In this document: one piece after another, positions 8,629 to 17,340 of the stretch
How the letters are laid out: each line of letters opens with the position of its first letter
Numbering within the stretch: the first letter of the stretch is position 1
Source: Oceanobacillus_B kapialis
Lineage (GTDB): Bacteria > Bacillota > Bacilli > Bacillales > Amphibacillaceae
Assembly: GCF_042685265.1 (NCBI RefSeq)
Contig: NZ_JBHUMX010000041.1
DNA length: 64,000 nt
Reading direction: 5' to 3' (one strand)
Position numbers and translations under genes: made by a program
The notes under the pieces: model-generated
Databases searched by the model: none
What the model was told of the DNA's origin: nothing
The model's input: the letters and a program-made list of their open reading frames with translations, nothing else

Positions 8629-9393
8629 GTGATTACAAGAAAGAGTACGCGTGAAATAGAAAAAATGCGAGCAGCTGGAGATATCCTTGTTCAATGCCAT
8701 AAAGAAATTGCAAAAATGATTAGGCCGGGAATTACCACAATGGAAATAGATGCATTTGCTGAGAAATTTATGCGTGATCATGGGGCTGTACCTGAGCAGA
8801 AAGGCTATAACGGTTACCCTTATGCTACTTGTGCTTCCATTAATGACGAGATCTGCCACGGTTTCCCGCGTGAAGAGAAGCTAAAAGATGGCGATATCGT
8901 GACAATTGATATGGTTGTGAACCTAGATGGCGGACTGGCAGATTCAGCCTGGACCTATGCTGTTGGGAATGTTGATGAAAAGGGTAAACATCTAATGGAT
9001 GTAACAAAAACGGCCCTCTATAAAGGAATTGAGCAGGCGCAGCTAGGAAGCCGTATCGGTGATATCGGCCATGCAATTCAAACATATGCCGAAGCAGAAG
9101 GTTTTTCTGTGGTACGTGATTTTACTGGACATGGAATCGGACCCACATTGCATGAAGAGCCACACATTCCTCATTTCGGGTTACCTAATAAAGGGCTTCG
9201 CTTGAAAGAAGGAATGGTTATCACGATTGAGCCGATGATTAACGAAGGTAGCTGGAATAGTCAAATGGATACGAATAACTGGACGGCAAGAACTATCGAC
9301 CAGGGCCGTTCCGCACAATATGAGCATACCATTGTTATTACCAAAGAAGGACCTGTACTGCTGACAGATCAAGGAGAAGAAAGAAACGTATAA
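8629..9393 (+). CDS. Type I methionine aminopeptidase (YflG-like second copy)
   Basis: This 254-residue cytosolic metallopeptidase removes N-terminal methionine. The metal ligands fall in the usual order: IDMVVN (Asp), DSAWTY (Asp), FTGHGIG (His), TIEPM (Glu) and QYEHTI (Glu). It starts with GTG after GAGAGGAAG. It does not sit in the ribosomal secY-adk-map-infA context of the housekeeping Map, so it is likely the accessory enzyme corresponding to YflG. It is followed 16 nt later by a cobalamin-binding-like gene. Confidence 0.88.
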   Translation: MITRKSTREIEKMRAAGDILVQCHKEIAKMIRPGITTMEIDAFAEKFMRDHGAVPEQKGYNGYPYATCASINDEICHGFPREEKLKDGDIVTIDMVVNLDGGLADSAWTYAVGNVDEKGKHLMDVTKTALYKGIEQAQLGSRIGDIGHAIQTYAEAEGFSVVRDFTGHGIGPTLHEEPHIPHFGLPNKGLRLKEGMVITIEPMINEGSWNSQMDTNNWTARTIDQGRSAQYEHTIVITKEGPVLLTDQGEERNV

Positions 9394-9409
9394 CGATAGG
9401 CGGGATAGT

Positions 9410-10171
9410 ATGCGTATTGTTTCCATTTGTCCAAGTAATACAGAGATTCTGGACTATTTAGGAAAAGCTGATTTGTTAGTCGGTGTTGATAATTTTTCAG
9501 ATTGGCCAGTTTCTGTGCAAAGTTTGCCAAAGGTTGGTCCTGATTTATCTATCGATATGAAAAAAGTGGCAGCATTAAAACCAGATCTTGTGCTTGCCTC
9601 CTTAAGTGTTCCGGGAATGGAAAAGAACATTGAAGCATTAGACGCATTCCAACTTCCTTATATCATTCTTAACCCAAACTCACTTACGGAAATTGCAGAG
9701 GATATCGCAACGGTTGGAACTGCAATTGGGGAAAAGCAACTAGGTTACGATCGAAAGACGAATTTTCTTCTTGAAATAGAGCAAATAAAATCTAAAGGAA
9801 ATACAAATGGCAGCCGGCCTACCCTTTACTGGGAATGGTGGCCCAAGCCTGTGTTCACACCTGGATCGATTAATTGGTTAACAGAAATTAGTGAGCTAGC
9901 AGGTGCCCAAAACATCTTTGCGACAGAAGAAGTTGCAAGCTTCCAAACTGATTGGGAAGATGTAAAAGGAAGGGACCCGGATCATATTTGTATGGTTTGG
10001 GTTGGGGTGAAAGAAGAAAAAATGAGGCCTGAGCTTGTTGTGCGACGACCCGGATGGAGTTCCATAAGGGCTGTTCAAAATGGGAACATACACGTACTTG
10101 AAGAGTCTCTGTTCTGCAGACCCTCACCACGATTATTAGAGGGGTTGAAGAAGCTCGTGGATGTTTTATAA
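9410..10171 (+). CDS. Cobalamin-binding-like protein, BtuF/TroA fold, no signal peptide
   Basis: This 253-residue protein has the two-lobed class III periplasmic-binding fold signature (MRIVSICPSNTEIL ... VGVDNFSDWP ... KPDLVLAS). It begins directly with the first beta strand and has no signal peptide or lipobox. Proteins of this type are annotated as cobalamin-binding in Firmicutes. Lacking an export signal and neighbouring permease genes, it probably acts in the cytosol, and its ligand is unproven. It closely follows the methionine aminopeptidase gene and ends in a strong shared hairpin. Confidence 0.75.
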   Translation: MRIVSICPSNTEILDYLGKADLLVGVDNFSDWPVSVQSLPKVGPDLSIDMKKVAALKPDLVLASLSVPGMEKNIEALDAFQLPYIILNPNSLTEIAEDIATVGTAIGEKQLGYDRKTNFLLEIEQIKSKGNTNGSRPTLYWEWWPKPVFTPGSINWLTEISELAGAQNIFATEEVASFQTDWEDVKGRDPDHICMVWVGVKEEKMRPELVVRRPGWSSIRAVQNGNIHVLEESLFCRPSPRLLEGLKKLVDVL

Positions 10172-10224
10172 AGTAAAAAGGGTTAAAGGGAGAAAAATAA
10201 TCTCTCTTTAGCCCTTTTACTTTA
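10170..10224. terminator. Bidirectional terminator
   Basis: AAAGTAAAAAGGGTTAAAGG pairs with the complementary segment ending at 10223 around an AAAATAA loop, flanked by A- and T-runs. It separates the convergent cobalamin-binding-like (+) and nhaC-family (-) genes. Confidence 0.85.
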
Positions 10225-10242
10225 TACCTTCATATCCTTCGG

Positions 10243-11616
10243 TTACGCATTATGGTTATGAACACTCTTTCCGCCAAAAATCATGGTTATGATAGGACTT
10301 GCTAAACAAAAGAATGCAAATGGCAAGTAAGTTAACACAGGAACACCTAGTACATCAGCAATGAACACTCCGCATACACTCCATGGGACTAATGGGTTGA
10401 TTACGGTTCCTGCATCCTCAAGGGTACGTGACAATGCTTTTCTCGGTAGACCTACTTTTTCATAAATGGTTTTATATGTCTCCCCTGTTAGCATAACGGA
10501 TAGGTACTGCTCACCAACAAAGACGTTAATTCCTATTGCAGTTGCTGCGGTAGAAATGATAATAGATCTAACTCTACGAAGTCTTTCTTGTAATGTTAGT
10601 AGTATGCTTGGAATGATCCCTGTAACGAATAACAATCCTCCAAATCCTAGAGCCAAAATGACAAGGGAAATGGTGAATAACATGCTGTTGATACCGCCCT
10701 TGGTGAGTAGTTCATTGACTGGTTCAAAATTAGTAGATGCCGTATAGCCGCCGAACCATATTCCCCAAATAGATCCCCATGGAATATTGTTAACAAAGCC
10801 AGCAATGAGTGTTGCCGTAATACTGCTGATACCTAAAGACAAAAAGGCTGGTAATTTAAAAATAGTACAAAGTACAATAACTACTAGTGGAATCCAGGAA
10901 AGCCAATGGATTAACCCCGTACCATTAAGTGCAGTTTGATAATCAGTGGCACTCTGTAAGGAAACAGTTTCATCAGGTGATAAAATAGCGAATAATATAA
11001 ATGCAATGATAAAGGCCGGAATAGTTGTCAGGCTGATGTGTTTAATGTGGTCAAATAAATCTACGCCAACAATCGTGGAAGCAAGGTTTGTCGTATCAGA
11101 TAAAGGGGACATTTTATCCCCAAAGAACGCTCCTGAAACAATTGCTCCTGCCGTAATAGCCAGTGACGCATCTATAGCACTAGCCATTCCAACAAAGGCG
11201 ACGCCGATAGTAGCAGTGGTTGTTAAAGAACTTCCTAATGATACACCAATGACCGCAGTGACAGCAAAAACAATTGCGTAAAACCATGTTCCACCGATAA
11301 AGTGAAATCCAGTATCAATAAGAACAGGAATTGTCCCACTGATAATCCAACTGCTGATTAGTACACCAATGACAAGGAATAAGAAGACCGCTCCCATGCC
11401 TGTACGTGCACCTTCTATCATTCCCTCCTGTAAATCTGCAAAGCGGATTTTTTTCACTAACCCGTATGCTATAAGTAGAAATATACCAAGCAGAATAGGG
11501 ATATGAGGAGAGCTTTCTAATTCAATAATAAAGAAACTGATAAGCGAGATTAGTACAATGAAAAAAAGAATGGATTCTACTAATGCTGGTTGATGTTTTG
11601 GTTTAATTGGAAACAT
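10243..11616 (-). CDS. NhaC-family Na+/H+ antiporter, probable amino-acid (tyrosine) carrier
   Basis: This protein of about 457 residues has roughly 11-12 membrane segments and the NhaC signature region (GAFFGDKMSPLSDTTNLA). The ATG at 11616 is chosen because GAGGAGGG lies just upstream. The longer frame from 11655 runs into the leader terminator. The gene is preceded by a T-box leader with an apparent TAC (Tyr) specifier, so expression should rise when tRNA-Tyr is uncharged. Comparative work, as I recall it, has proposed YheL-type NhaC proteins under Tyr T-boxes as tyrosine transporters. On sequence alone a Na+/H+ antiporter is equally possible. Confidence 0.88.
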   Translation of the reverse strand: MFPIKPKHQPALVESILFFIVLISLISFFIIELESSPHIPILLGIFLLIAYGLVKKIRFADLQEGMIEGARTGMGAVFLFLVIGVLISSWIISGTIPVLIDTGFHFIGGTWFYAIVFAVTAVIGVSLGSSLTTTATIGVAFVGMASAIDASLAITAGAIVSGAFFGDKMSPLSDTTNLASTIVGVDLFDHIKHISLTTIPAFIIAFILFAILSPDETVSLQSATDYQTALNGTGLIHWLSWIPLVVIVLCTIFKLPAFLSLGISSITATLIAGFVNNIPWGSIWGIWFGGYTASTNFEPVNELLTKGGINSMLFTISLVILALGFGGLLFVTGIIPSILLTLQERLRRVRSIIISTAATAIGINVFVGEQYLSVMLTGETYKTIYEKVGLPRKALSRTLEDAGTVINPLVPWSVCGVFIADVLGVPVLTYLPFAFFCLASPIITMIFGGKSVHNHNA

Positions 11617-11654
11617 TGAATTCCCTCCTCTGATTAAAATAATGGTTCGCCCCA

Positions 11655-11885
11655 CAAAAAAAGCCTCGCCCCTAAAAATAGGGACGAAGCTTTACTCCGC
11701 GTTACCACCCTGGTTGCCAACAAAAATGTGTTAGCCACTCCATTTGCTTATCCGTTTATGGTGAATGTGTAATTCAATTCTTTTTCTGCCAGGACTTTCA
11801 GCAACCGTCCTGTCTCTACATACTGCCCAAAAAAGATCTACTTCGCATTCTGGATAAAATATTCTCTTTTTCGCTTTAATGAATT
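11655..11885 (-). ncRNA. T-box riboswitch leader, apparent tyrosine specifier
   Basis: The minus-strand leader holds the conserved T-box AGGGTGGTAACGCGG (11711-11697). It ends in a terminator, GCTTCGTCCCTA / TAGGGGCGAGGC followed by TTTTTTT (about 11691-11655). The Stem I apical part AGGACGGTTGCTGAAAGTCC is visible. In the specifier loop, GAAT-TAC-ACATTC places a TAC (Tyr) codon at 11771-11769. The leader lies between a consensus promoter and the NhaC-family gene. The specifier assignment rests on alignment by eye to other T-boxes. Confidence 0.9.
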
Positions 11886-11891
11886 ACAATG

Positions 11892-11921
11892 ACTATACAT
11901 GCTCTCCTTCGCATTTGTCAA
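11892..11921 (-). promoter_or_regulatory. Sigma-A promoter of the T-box/nhaC unit
   Basis: TTGACA (11921-11916) and TATAGT (11897-11892) are 18 nt apart on the minus strand, immediately upstream of the T-box leader. Confidence 0.75.
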
Positions 11922-11994
11922 CATAAATTAATTTTCTAATTAGAAGGATATCCGTTATATGAATCTAAATACACATTAAAAGGGGGCAAGGATT

Positions 11995-12726
11995 ATGGCA
12001 ACAGAAGCAGCATCCAGTGCTGAGCCGAGAACAGCACAGCAAATGATCCGAAAAGGAGTAGCTGCAGGTATTCCTATCATGCTCGGTTATTTACCGATCG
12101 CTCTTACATATGGTGTCCTCGCTAGGCAAGCTGGAATGAGTTTAACAGAGCTAACGTTAATGAGTGTAATGGTATTTGCAGGAGCAAGTCAATTTATGGG
12201 AGTCAATATGATTGCAGTTGGGGCAGGAGCCCTGGAAATTATTATTGCAACCTTTGTTTTAAATTTTCGACACTTTGTTATGAGTTTATCGTTTATGAAC
12301 CGATTACGTGGTATTGGGTTGCGATGGAAACTTCCATTATCCTTAGGCTTAACGGACGAAACCTTTGCTGTTTCGGCACTCCATCCTGAACAGGCCAAGA
12401 AAGAAAAAGGCTCCTGGTTTTACTTGGCCCTTATTTTAACAGCATATTTTTCCTGGATATTTGGTTCCTTTCTTGGCGGGGTGCTTGGTGAAGTAATTCC
12501 TGAACAGCTAAGCCAAAGTATGGGAATAGCCTTATATGCCATGTTTATCGGACTCTTGATTCCATCCGTAAAGAAAGAATGGAAGTTAGGAATCATCGCG
12601 ATCATTGCCATGTTAATTAATGCGCTTTGTGTGGGACTTGGGATGAGTTCTGGCTGGGCAATTGTATTAGGTACAATTATTGGTGGAATGAGTGGCATCT
12701 TACTAATAAAGGAGGAAGAGGGATGA
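11995..12726 (+). CDS. azlC: Branched-chain amino acid exporter, AzlC subunit
   Basis: This is the 243-residue large subunit of an AzlCD/YgaZH-type branched-chain amino acid exporter. Several membrane helices and the family stretch PIMLGYLPIALTYGVLA are near the N-terminus (residues 29-45). The ATG follows AAAGGGGGCAAGG. The stop codon overlaps the start of azlD in an ATGA arrangement, indicating translational coupling. No adjacent Lrp-type regulator is seen. Confidence 0.9.
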   Translation: MATEAASSAEPRTAQQMIRKGVAAGIPIMLGYLPIALTYGVLARQAGMSLTELTLMSVMVFAGASQFMGVNMIAVGAGALEIIIATFVLNFRHFVMSLSFMNRLRGIGLRWKLPLSLGLTDETFAVSALHPEQAKKEKGSWFYLALILTAYFSWIFGSFLGGVLGEVIPEQLSQSMGIALYAMFIGLLIPSVKKEWKLGIIAIIAMLINALCVGLGMSSGWAIVLGTIIGGMSGILLIKEEEG

Positions 12727-13016
12727 TTTTTTATATTATATTTGGTATGGCTCTAGTGACCATGATTCCAAGAGTAATTCCTACCTTCATTGTAGACAAG
12801 CTCCAGTTCCGTGATTGGGTAAACCGCTGGCTAAACGCAATTCCTTATGCAGCATTAGGAGCATTAATATTTCCGGGCATTATGTCAGTTAAGGCTGATC
12901 AGCCGCACATTGGTCTAATCGGGGGACTTGTAGCAATCGTGTTAGCTTATATCGGATTAAATGTCATTCTCGTCGTCTTTGGCGCAATCGCAACTGTCTA
13001 CTTACTATCTTTTTAA
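12723..13016 (+). CDS. azlD: Branched-chain amino acid exporter, AzlD subunit
   Basis: This 97-residue membrane protein of the AzlD family has about four hydrophobic segments and the conserved TMIPRVIPTF near residue 12. The ATG at 12723 overlaps the azlC stop and is preceded by GGAGGAAGAGG inside azlC. The longer frame from 12627 is an out-of-context extension. It forms the exporter with AzlC. Confidence 0.9.
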   Translation: MIFYIIFGMALVTMIPRVIPTFIVDKLQFRDWVNRWLNAIPYAALGALIFPGIMSVKADQPHIGLIGGLVAIVLAYIGLNVILVVFGAIATVYLLSF

Positions 13017-13040
13017 AGTGAAGTCTAATCATGAAAAAAG

Positions 13041-13080
13041 GAACCGTTTCAGCTAAGAAAAATTCTTAGTGGAACGGTTC
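13041..13080. terminator. Bidirectional terminator overlapping a stop codon
   Basis: GAACCGTTTCAGCTAAGAA pairs with TTCTTAGTGGAACGGTTC around a short A loop. The stem covers the last codons and stop (13066-13068) of the convergent cation exporter gene. It can terminate azlCD transcription. Confidence 0.75.
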
Positions 13081-13932
13081 AATGTGGATATGTGCATTTT
13101 TAATATTGTGCTCTTCATAAAGATGTTGCTCAATACGAACTGTAATATCATGGCTTTCTTTCACATTTAATTGGGAATCAACCAGAATGGTAATATCAAT
13201 AAAGGGCTGATTGCCAAGTACTCTGCCTTTTATATTGTTAACTGCTTTTACATCCGGGTCCATTTCTACACTGGATCGGATGCTTTTAATTTTTTCCTCA
13301 TCAAAACCATCCGTTAATGTATGGGTGGCATCCTTAAAAATCCCCCAGGCTGTTTTACAAATTATTAAGCCCACTACGAATCCAGCCAGTGGGTCTAACC
13401 AAAACAGACCAAACTGAGCTCCAATAATTCCTATAAAAGCACCAATACTAACTAATGCATCAGAACGGTTGTCCTGAGCAGCAGCATATAGGGAGCTACT
13501 ATCAATTTTTTTTGCTAATTTAACGTTATATAGATAAACTAGGAACATCACAATAGCTGCTCCTAAAGCGGTCCAACCTGTAATGAGATCGGGTTTTAAT
13601 CCTCCACCCTCAATGACCTTTTGTATCGTATCGAATATAACCTGGACCCCTACAAACATCATAATAAATGCTGCAAAAAGAGATGCAATGGTTTCAGCAC
13701 GAAAATGACCATAGTGATGATTCTCATCTGGTGGTTTGCGGGAGATTTTTAATCCCACTAGTACTGCAATCGATGCAATAACATCCGTTGAATTATTTAA
13801 TCCATCTGCGCGGAGTGCATCTGAGTTCCCAGCATAGCCAACTATTAACTTAACTGTAGCTAAGAATATATAAGCAAATATACTGAGCCATGCTCCTTTT
13901 TCTCCACGCTTTAGATTATCTGAATGATCCAT
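13066..13932 (-). CDS. Cation diffusion facilitator, MneP/YeaB-like
   Basis: This 288-residue CDF exporter has six membrane segments, the metal-site motifs DGLNNSTD (first) and DNRSD (second) and a cytoplasmic ferredoxin-like C-terminal domain. The DxxxD motifs resemble the manganese exporters MneP/MneS more than zinc-specific HxxxD types, so Mn(II) efflux is likely but inferred. The ATG at 13932 follows GGAGGCT. A longer frame from 14016 is unsupported. Confidence 0.88.
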   Translation of the reverse strand: MDHSDNLKRGEKGAWLSIFAYIFLATVKLIVGYAGNSDALRADGLNNSTDVIASIAVLVGLKISRKPPDENHHYGHFRAETIASLFAAFIMMFVGVQVIFDTIQKVIEGGGLKPDLITGWTALGAAIVMFLVYLYNVKLAKKIDSSSLYAAAQDNRSDALVSIGAFIGIIGAQFGLFWLDPLAGFVVGLIICKTAWGIFKDATHTLTDGFDEEKIKSIRSSVEMDPDVKAVNNIKGRVLGNQPFIDITILVDSQLNVKESHDITVRIEQHLYEEHNIKNAHIHIEPFH

Positions 13933-14100
13933 GAAATAGCCTCCGTTGATGGTTCTGTTGCTCGTACATAGTCTATCAAACCGCCCTTTGGTGGGTCTAG
14001 AGAAACATTGAAGCATAAGGGTATATGTATTGGGAGCGGGGAAGTAAGTTTGCCTAAGTAAAAATAAGGTTATTCATTCGGGTAATTTAAAAAGTGCATA

Positions 14101-14143
14101 TTTAACTGGCAGTAAGACCCCAACAAATGAAGTTTCACTTTAT
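14101..14143 (+). repeat. Dispersed intergenic repeat, copy 2 (internally deleted)
   Basis: Only the two ends are kept: TTTAACTGGCAGTAAGACCC joined to CAACAAATGAAGTTTCACTTTAT. The copy lies in the roughly 380-bp gap between the divergent cation exporter and the small gene at 14316. The rest of that gap is AT-rich, with no other gene seen. Confidence 0.85.
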
Positions 14144-14315
14144 CTACTGTTACCATTCAAAAAAAATTTATCCTATTGTAGGACGGATGATAATCCCTCT
14201 CGGTTATAGCGTTCAATCTGAACCCGAAAAAATTCTTTTCATGAATTTAAAATTTACAGTTGAAATTATTCTAAAAATTTAGGATAATAGAAAAAAGGAA
14301 CAAGGGGGCTATTCC

Positions 14316-14549
14316 ATGAAAAAGGAAAAGCTAATCTATAAATACTACCGTTATAATGGAAGCGAAATTTCCGCCAAAAAAGAAATACCATTTGAGTTTA
14401 GACTTTCGTCCCGCATGATCCTTGACGAAATTTGTTTTCGGTATAACAAGCAAATAATTGAAGCATCGATAAACGATGCTATTGAAAATGGAAGTAGAGA
14501 GCAATTTATGGAGAGTAGTCAAGCGTATAAACAATTTATTTGGGAATAA
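14316..14549 (+). CDS. Small hypothetical protein, possible IDEAL domain
   Basis: This 77-residue soluble protein is of no firmly recognised family. Residues about 47-73 (IIEASINDAIENGSREQFMES) have the spacing of an IDEAL domain, a short helical motif in Bacillaceae regulators and adaptor proteins. A ribosome site AAGGGGGC precedes the ATG and a strong terminator follows, so it is probably a real monocistronic gene. The domain call is by eye and tentative. Confidence 0.6.
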   Translation: MKKEKLIYKYYRYNGSEISAKKEIPFEFRLSSRMILDEICFRYNKQIIEASINDAIENGSREQFMESSQAYKQFIWE

Positions 14550-14581
14550 TTATGTAGCTTAGGATATAGGTTTACAATAAG

Positions 14582-14628
14582 GGAGAGGCTGAGAGAACAT
14601 CCGAAAACGGAGTTCTTACAGCCTCTCC
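14582..14628 (+). terminator. Terminator after the small IDEAL-like gene
   Basis: GGAGAGGCTGAGAGAAC pairs with GTTCTTACAGCCTCTCC with one or two mismatches, followed by GTTTATTT. Confidence 0.8.
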
Positions 14629-14672
14629 GTTTATTTGGATGGTTATTAAATACTTGATTAAAAAGAATTATT

Positions 14673-15587
14673 TTATACAATAGGATCACTATATTTGTTC
14701 TCTAGCTGAAGGGCTAGCGGTAACCCGGTATCATACGAGATGTCAGCAATTTTTTCTATAAGGTTGCTACTCATTCGCTCTTTTTGCCGATGCCAGAAAT
14801 GTATGACTTCCATTAATATTTCTCTGCCTTCTTGTAAGCCTTCGTTATAAAGTTCGATAAAGCTTTTATCACTTGCTTCCTTTGTGGCAGGGTGATACCA
14901 GGTAGTTTTTTGTTCGTTTAAATAATCAGTATGGTCTCGTATAGGCTGGTGTGAATAGGAGGAAATGAAGGATGATAGTAACTTATTTTTCCAGCCGTTA
15001 GGGTCATACAGTAATTTCAGGGCAAAGCGCATATCTTGATAAGCCTTCTCGATATAGCCTGGTTTCTGATCCGCAATCGTTGGGTAATACTCTTGGATAT
15101 TTGAATAGAGGAGCTCGCTGATCTCTTTGGGAAGTGTTTTTCCTACATCAATTTCTTTATAGACGGGAACCTTCCATGACTGAAGGTTACGATATTTTTC
15201 CATCATCACTGTATCAATTCGTGTTTCCAATTTTTGATGCTTACTCCCTTCATACCCTGCTCTATAATGAATATAGGGATGTGTGTTTCGATCAAGGATA
15301 TGATGGGTGACAAAGCCAAAGACATAAGCGCGCACATTATCATCCCCATGCTTTGCAGCTGTGATAAGATCTATTAGAAACGCTCCACAATGCCTTGTAT
15401 GCAGGGCAGTCCCAACTTCATGAACAGATTCTTCCTTAACCCAAGGCCAGAAATTATAATAGAAAAAGGGATCAGGGCCTTGGGCGCCGAGCTTCATAAA
15501 CTCTTGATGAGACAAAATGCTGCTCGGAACCTCTAACGCATCCACTATTTGTTCGCAAAAAAGTATATGTGTCCAGCTATTTGGCAT
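14673..15587 (-). CDS. Zinc-dependent phospholipase C-like protein
   Basis: This 304-residue protein matches the zinc-dependent phospholipase C fold seen in many Firmicute hypothetical proteins. The N-terminal SWTH motif (residues 4-7), GPDPFFY, the histidine pair in THHILDRNTHPYIHYRAG and other His/Asp residues are candidate zinc ligands. There is no signal peptide, so it is unlikely to be a secreted toxin-like phospholipase. The start follows a GGGGGGAG ribosome site. Its substrate is unknown. Confidence 0.75.
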   Translation of the reverse strand: MPNSWTHILFCEQIVDALEVPSSILSHQEFMKLGAQGPDPFFYYNFWPWVKEESVHEVGTALHTRHCGAFLIDLITAAKHGDDNVRAYVFGFVTHHILDRNTHPYIHYRAGYEGSKHQKLETRIDTVMMEKYRNLQSWKVPVYKEIDVGKTLPKEISELLYSNIQEYYPTIADQKPGYIEKAYQDMRFALKLLYDPNGWKNKLLSSFISSYSHQPIRDHTDYLNEQKTTWYHPATKEASDKSFIELYNEGLQEGREILMEVIHFWHRQKERMSSNLIEKIADISYDTGLPLALQLENKYSDPIV

Positions 15588-15755
15588 AAAATCTCCCCCC
15601 GTATTGTATTGTTGCGGTGTTTACCCTATACCTTAGTATAAAAGAAACCAAACAAAAATGGGAGATTTCCTTAAGCATTGTTAACGCTTTTTTTCTTCTG
15701 AAAATTTGGTACAATGGAAGGGGAATGAAGCATACATAGGGGAGGAAGAATAAAC

Positions 15756-17141
15756 ATGGATTACCGTATTGAAAAAGATACCATCGGAGAAATAAAAGTA
15801 CCAGCTGAGAAATTCTGGGGTGCACAAACACAACGAAGTAAACAGAACTTTCCTATTGGTAATGAAAAAATGCCGAACGAAATTGTTAAAGCGTTTGCTA
15901 TTTTAAAAATGAGCGCTGCCAAAGCAAATCATGAACTAGGTTTAATGGAAGAAGAAAAAGCCGAAGCGATTAGCTATGCTGCTAAAGAAGTGGTGGACGG
16001 TAATTTAAATGATCATTTCCCGCTTGTCGTATGGCAAACTGGTAGTGGTACGCAATCTAACATGAATGTTAATGAGGTTCTTTCCTTTGTAGGTAATAAA
16101 TGGTTAAAAGAAAAAAATAGTGAGCTTGTTCTGCATCCTAATGATGATGTGAATAAGTCCCAAAGCTCTAATGATACGTATCCTACTGCTATGCATATTG
16201 CAGCTGTATTAAAAATGGAAGATACTGTATTGCCTGCTGTAAAACAGCTTAAAGAAACTTTAAGAGCAAAAATGGATGAATTTAAAGCTATCGTAAAAAT
16301 CGGTCGTACCCACCTGCAGGACGCTACACCGTTAACACTTGGGCAAGAGATTAGCGGATGGCATAGAATGCTGGAAAAGTCGGAACGGATGATTGAAGAA
16401 AGCACAACTTATTTAAAAGAGCTAGCAATTGGTGGAACGGCTGTCGGAACAGGGTTAAATGCCCATCCGGAATTTTCGGAGCGCGTCTGCAAGTCAATTA
16501 ATGAATTTACCGGAAAAGCATTCGTCTCTGCGCCAAATAAATTTCATGCCTTAACAAGTCATGATGAGACCGTATATGCTCACGGAGCATTAAAGGCATT
16601 GGCAGCAGATATGATGAAAATCGCCAATGATGTTCGCTGGCTTGCAAGCGGGCCACGCTGTGGAATTGGTGAGATTACCATCCCAGCAAACGAGCCAGGA
16701 AGCTCTATTATGCCAGGTAAAGTAAACCCTACTCAAAGTGAAGCGGTAACGATGGTGGCAGCCCAAGTTATGGGAAATGACGCTACCATTGGATTTGCGG
16801 CGAGCCAGGGTAATTTTGAACTGAATGTATTTAAACCAGTTATTGCTTACAATTTTCTTCAATCATGTCAATTGCTTGCAGATAGTATCGTGTCCTTTGA
16901 TGTGCGTTGTGCAAGTGGTATTGAAGCAAATGAAGAGGAAATTGAAAAATACTTAAATGATTCTTTAATGCTAGTTACGGCATTGAACCCACATATCGGG
17001 TATGAGAATGCAGCCAAGATTGCCAAAAAGGCTTTCGCAGATAATGCAACTTTAAAAGAAACAGCGGTCGCTACTGGCTTATTAACTGCAGAAGAATTTG
17101 ATAAATATGTTAACCCAGCTGATATGACCGGGCCAAAATAA
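15756..17141 (+). CDS. fumC: Class II fumarate hydratase FumC
   Basis: This 461-residue TCA-cycle enzyme interconverts fumarate and malate as a homotetramer without an iron-sulfur cluster. The superfamily signature GSSIMPGKVNP is present. So are the substrate-binding TGSGTQSNMNVNEV and SSNDTYPTAMH segments and the catalytic histidine in GRTHLQDATPL. The length matches the family. The ATG follows GGGGAGGAAG. It is monocistronic, between a convergent-facing neighbour and a terminator. Confidence 0.97.
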   Translation: MDYRIEKDTIGEIKVPAEKFWGAQTQRSKQNFPIGNEKMPNEIVKAFAILKMSAAKANHELGLMEEEKAEAISYAAKEVVDGNLNDHFPLVVWQTGSGTQSNMNVNEVLSFVGNKWLKEKNSELVLHPNDDVNKSQSSNDTYPTAMHIAAVLKMEDTVLPAVKQLKETLRAKMDEFKAIVKIGRTHLQDATPLTLGQEISGWHRMLEKSERMIEESTTYLKELAIGGTAVGTGLNAHPEFSERVCKSINEFTGKAFVSAPNKFHALTSHDETVYAHGALKALAADMMKIANDVRWLASGPRCGIGEITIPANEPGSSIMPGKVNPTQSEAVTMVAAQVMGNDATIGFAASQGNFELNVFKPVIAYNFLQSCQLLADSIVSFDVRCASGIEANEEEIEKYLNDSLMLVTALNPHIGYENAAKIAKKAFADNATLKETAVATGLLTAEEFDKYVNPADMTGPK

Positions 17142-17158
17142 ACAAGATAAACGAAAGG

Positions 17159-17189
17159 AAAACCCTAGTGCGCAGGCATTAGGGTTTTT
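17159..17189 (+). terminator. fumC terminator
   Basis: AAAACCCTAGTG and CATTAGGGTTTTT form a stem with a short loop, ending in a T-run. Confidence 0.85.
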
Positions 17190-17340
17190 AAATGTTAGAA
17201 GACGCGTATTAAGCTAGGATGTTTTTCGGTCATGTTAACATCATACGCTTGTGAGTGGAAAGAACCCTACAATTTACCAATTAAAAATGGTCATAAGTTT
17301 GGCTGATCTGCTCACACTATAATTACAGGAGGTGATAAAC

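Noticed and set aside
10946..11281. A 111-codon + strand frame
   Set aside because: It is antisense to the NhaC-family gene. Long antisense frames are common opposite hydrophobic coding sequence.
11617..11655. An N-terminal extension of the NhaC-family protein
   Set aside because: The extra codons overlap the T-box terminator region, while ATG at 11616 has a GAGGAGGG site just upstream.
15670..15755. A cre-like sequence upstream of fumC (TGTTAACGCTTTTT)
   Set aside because: The last two conserved bases do not match, and the site lies in a T-rich run where partial matches are likely by chance.
17224..17340. A sigma-G promoter for the SASP gene
   Set aside because: No pair of -35 and -10 elements with proper spacing could be found by eye, although such a promoter is expected.
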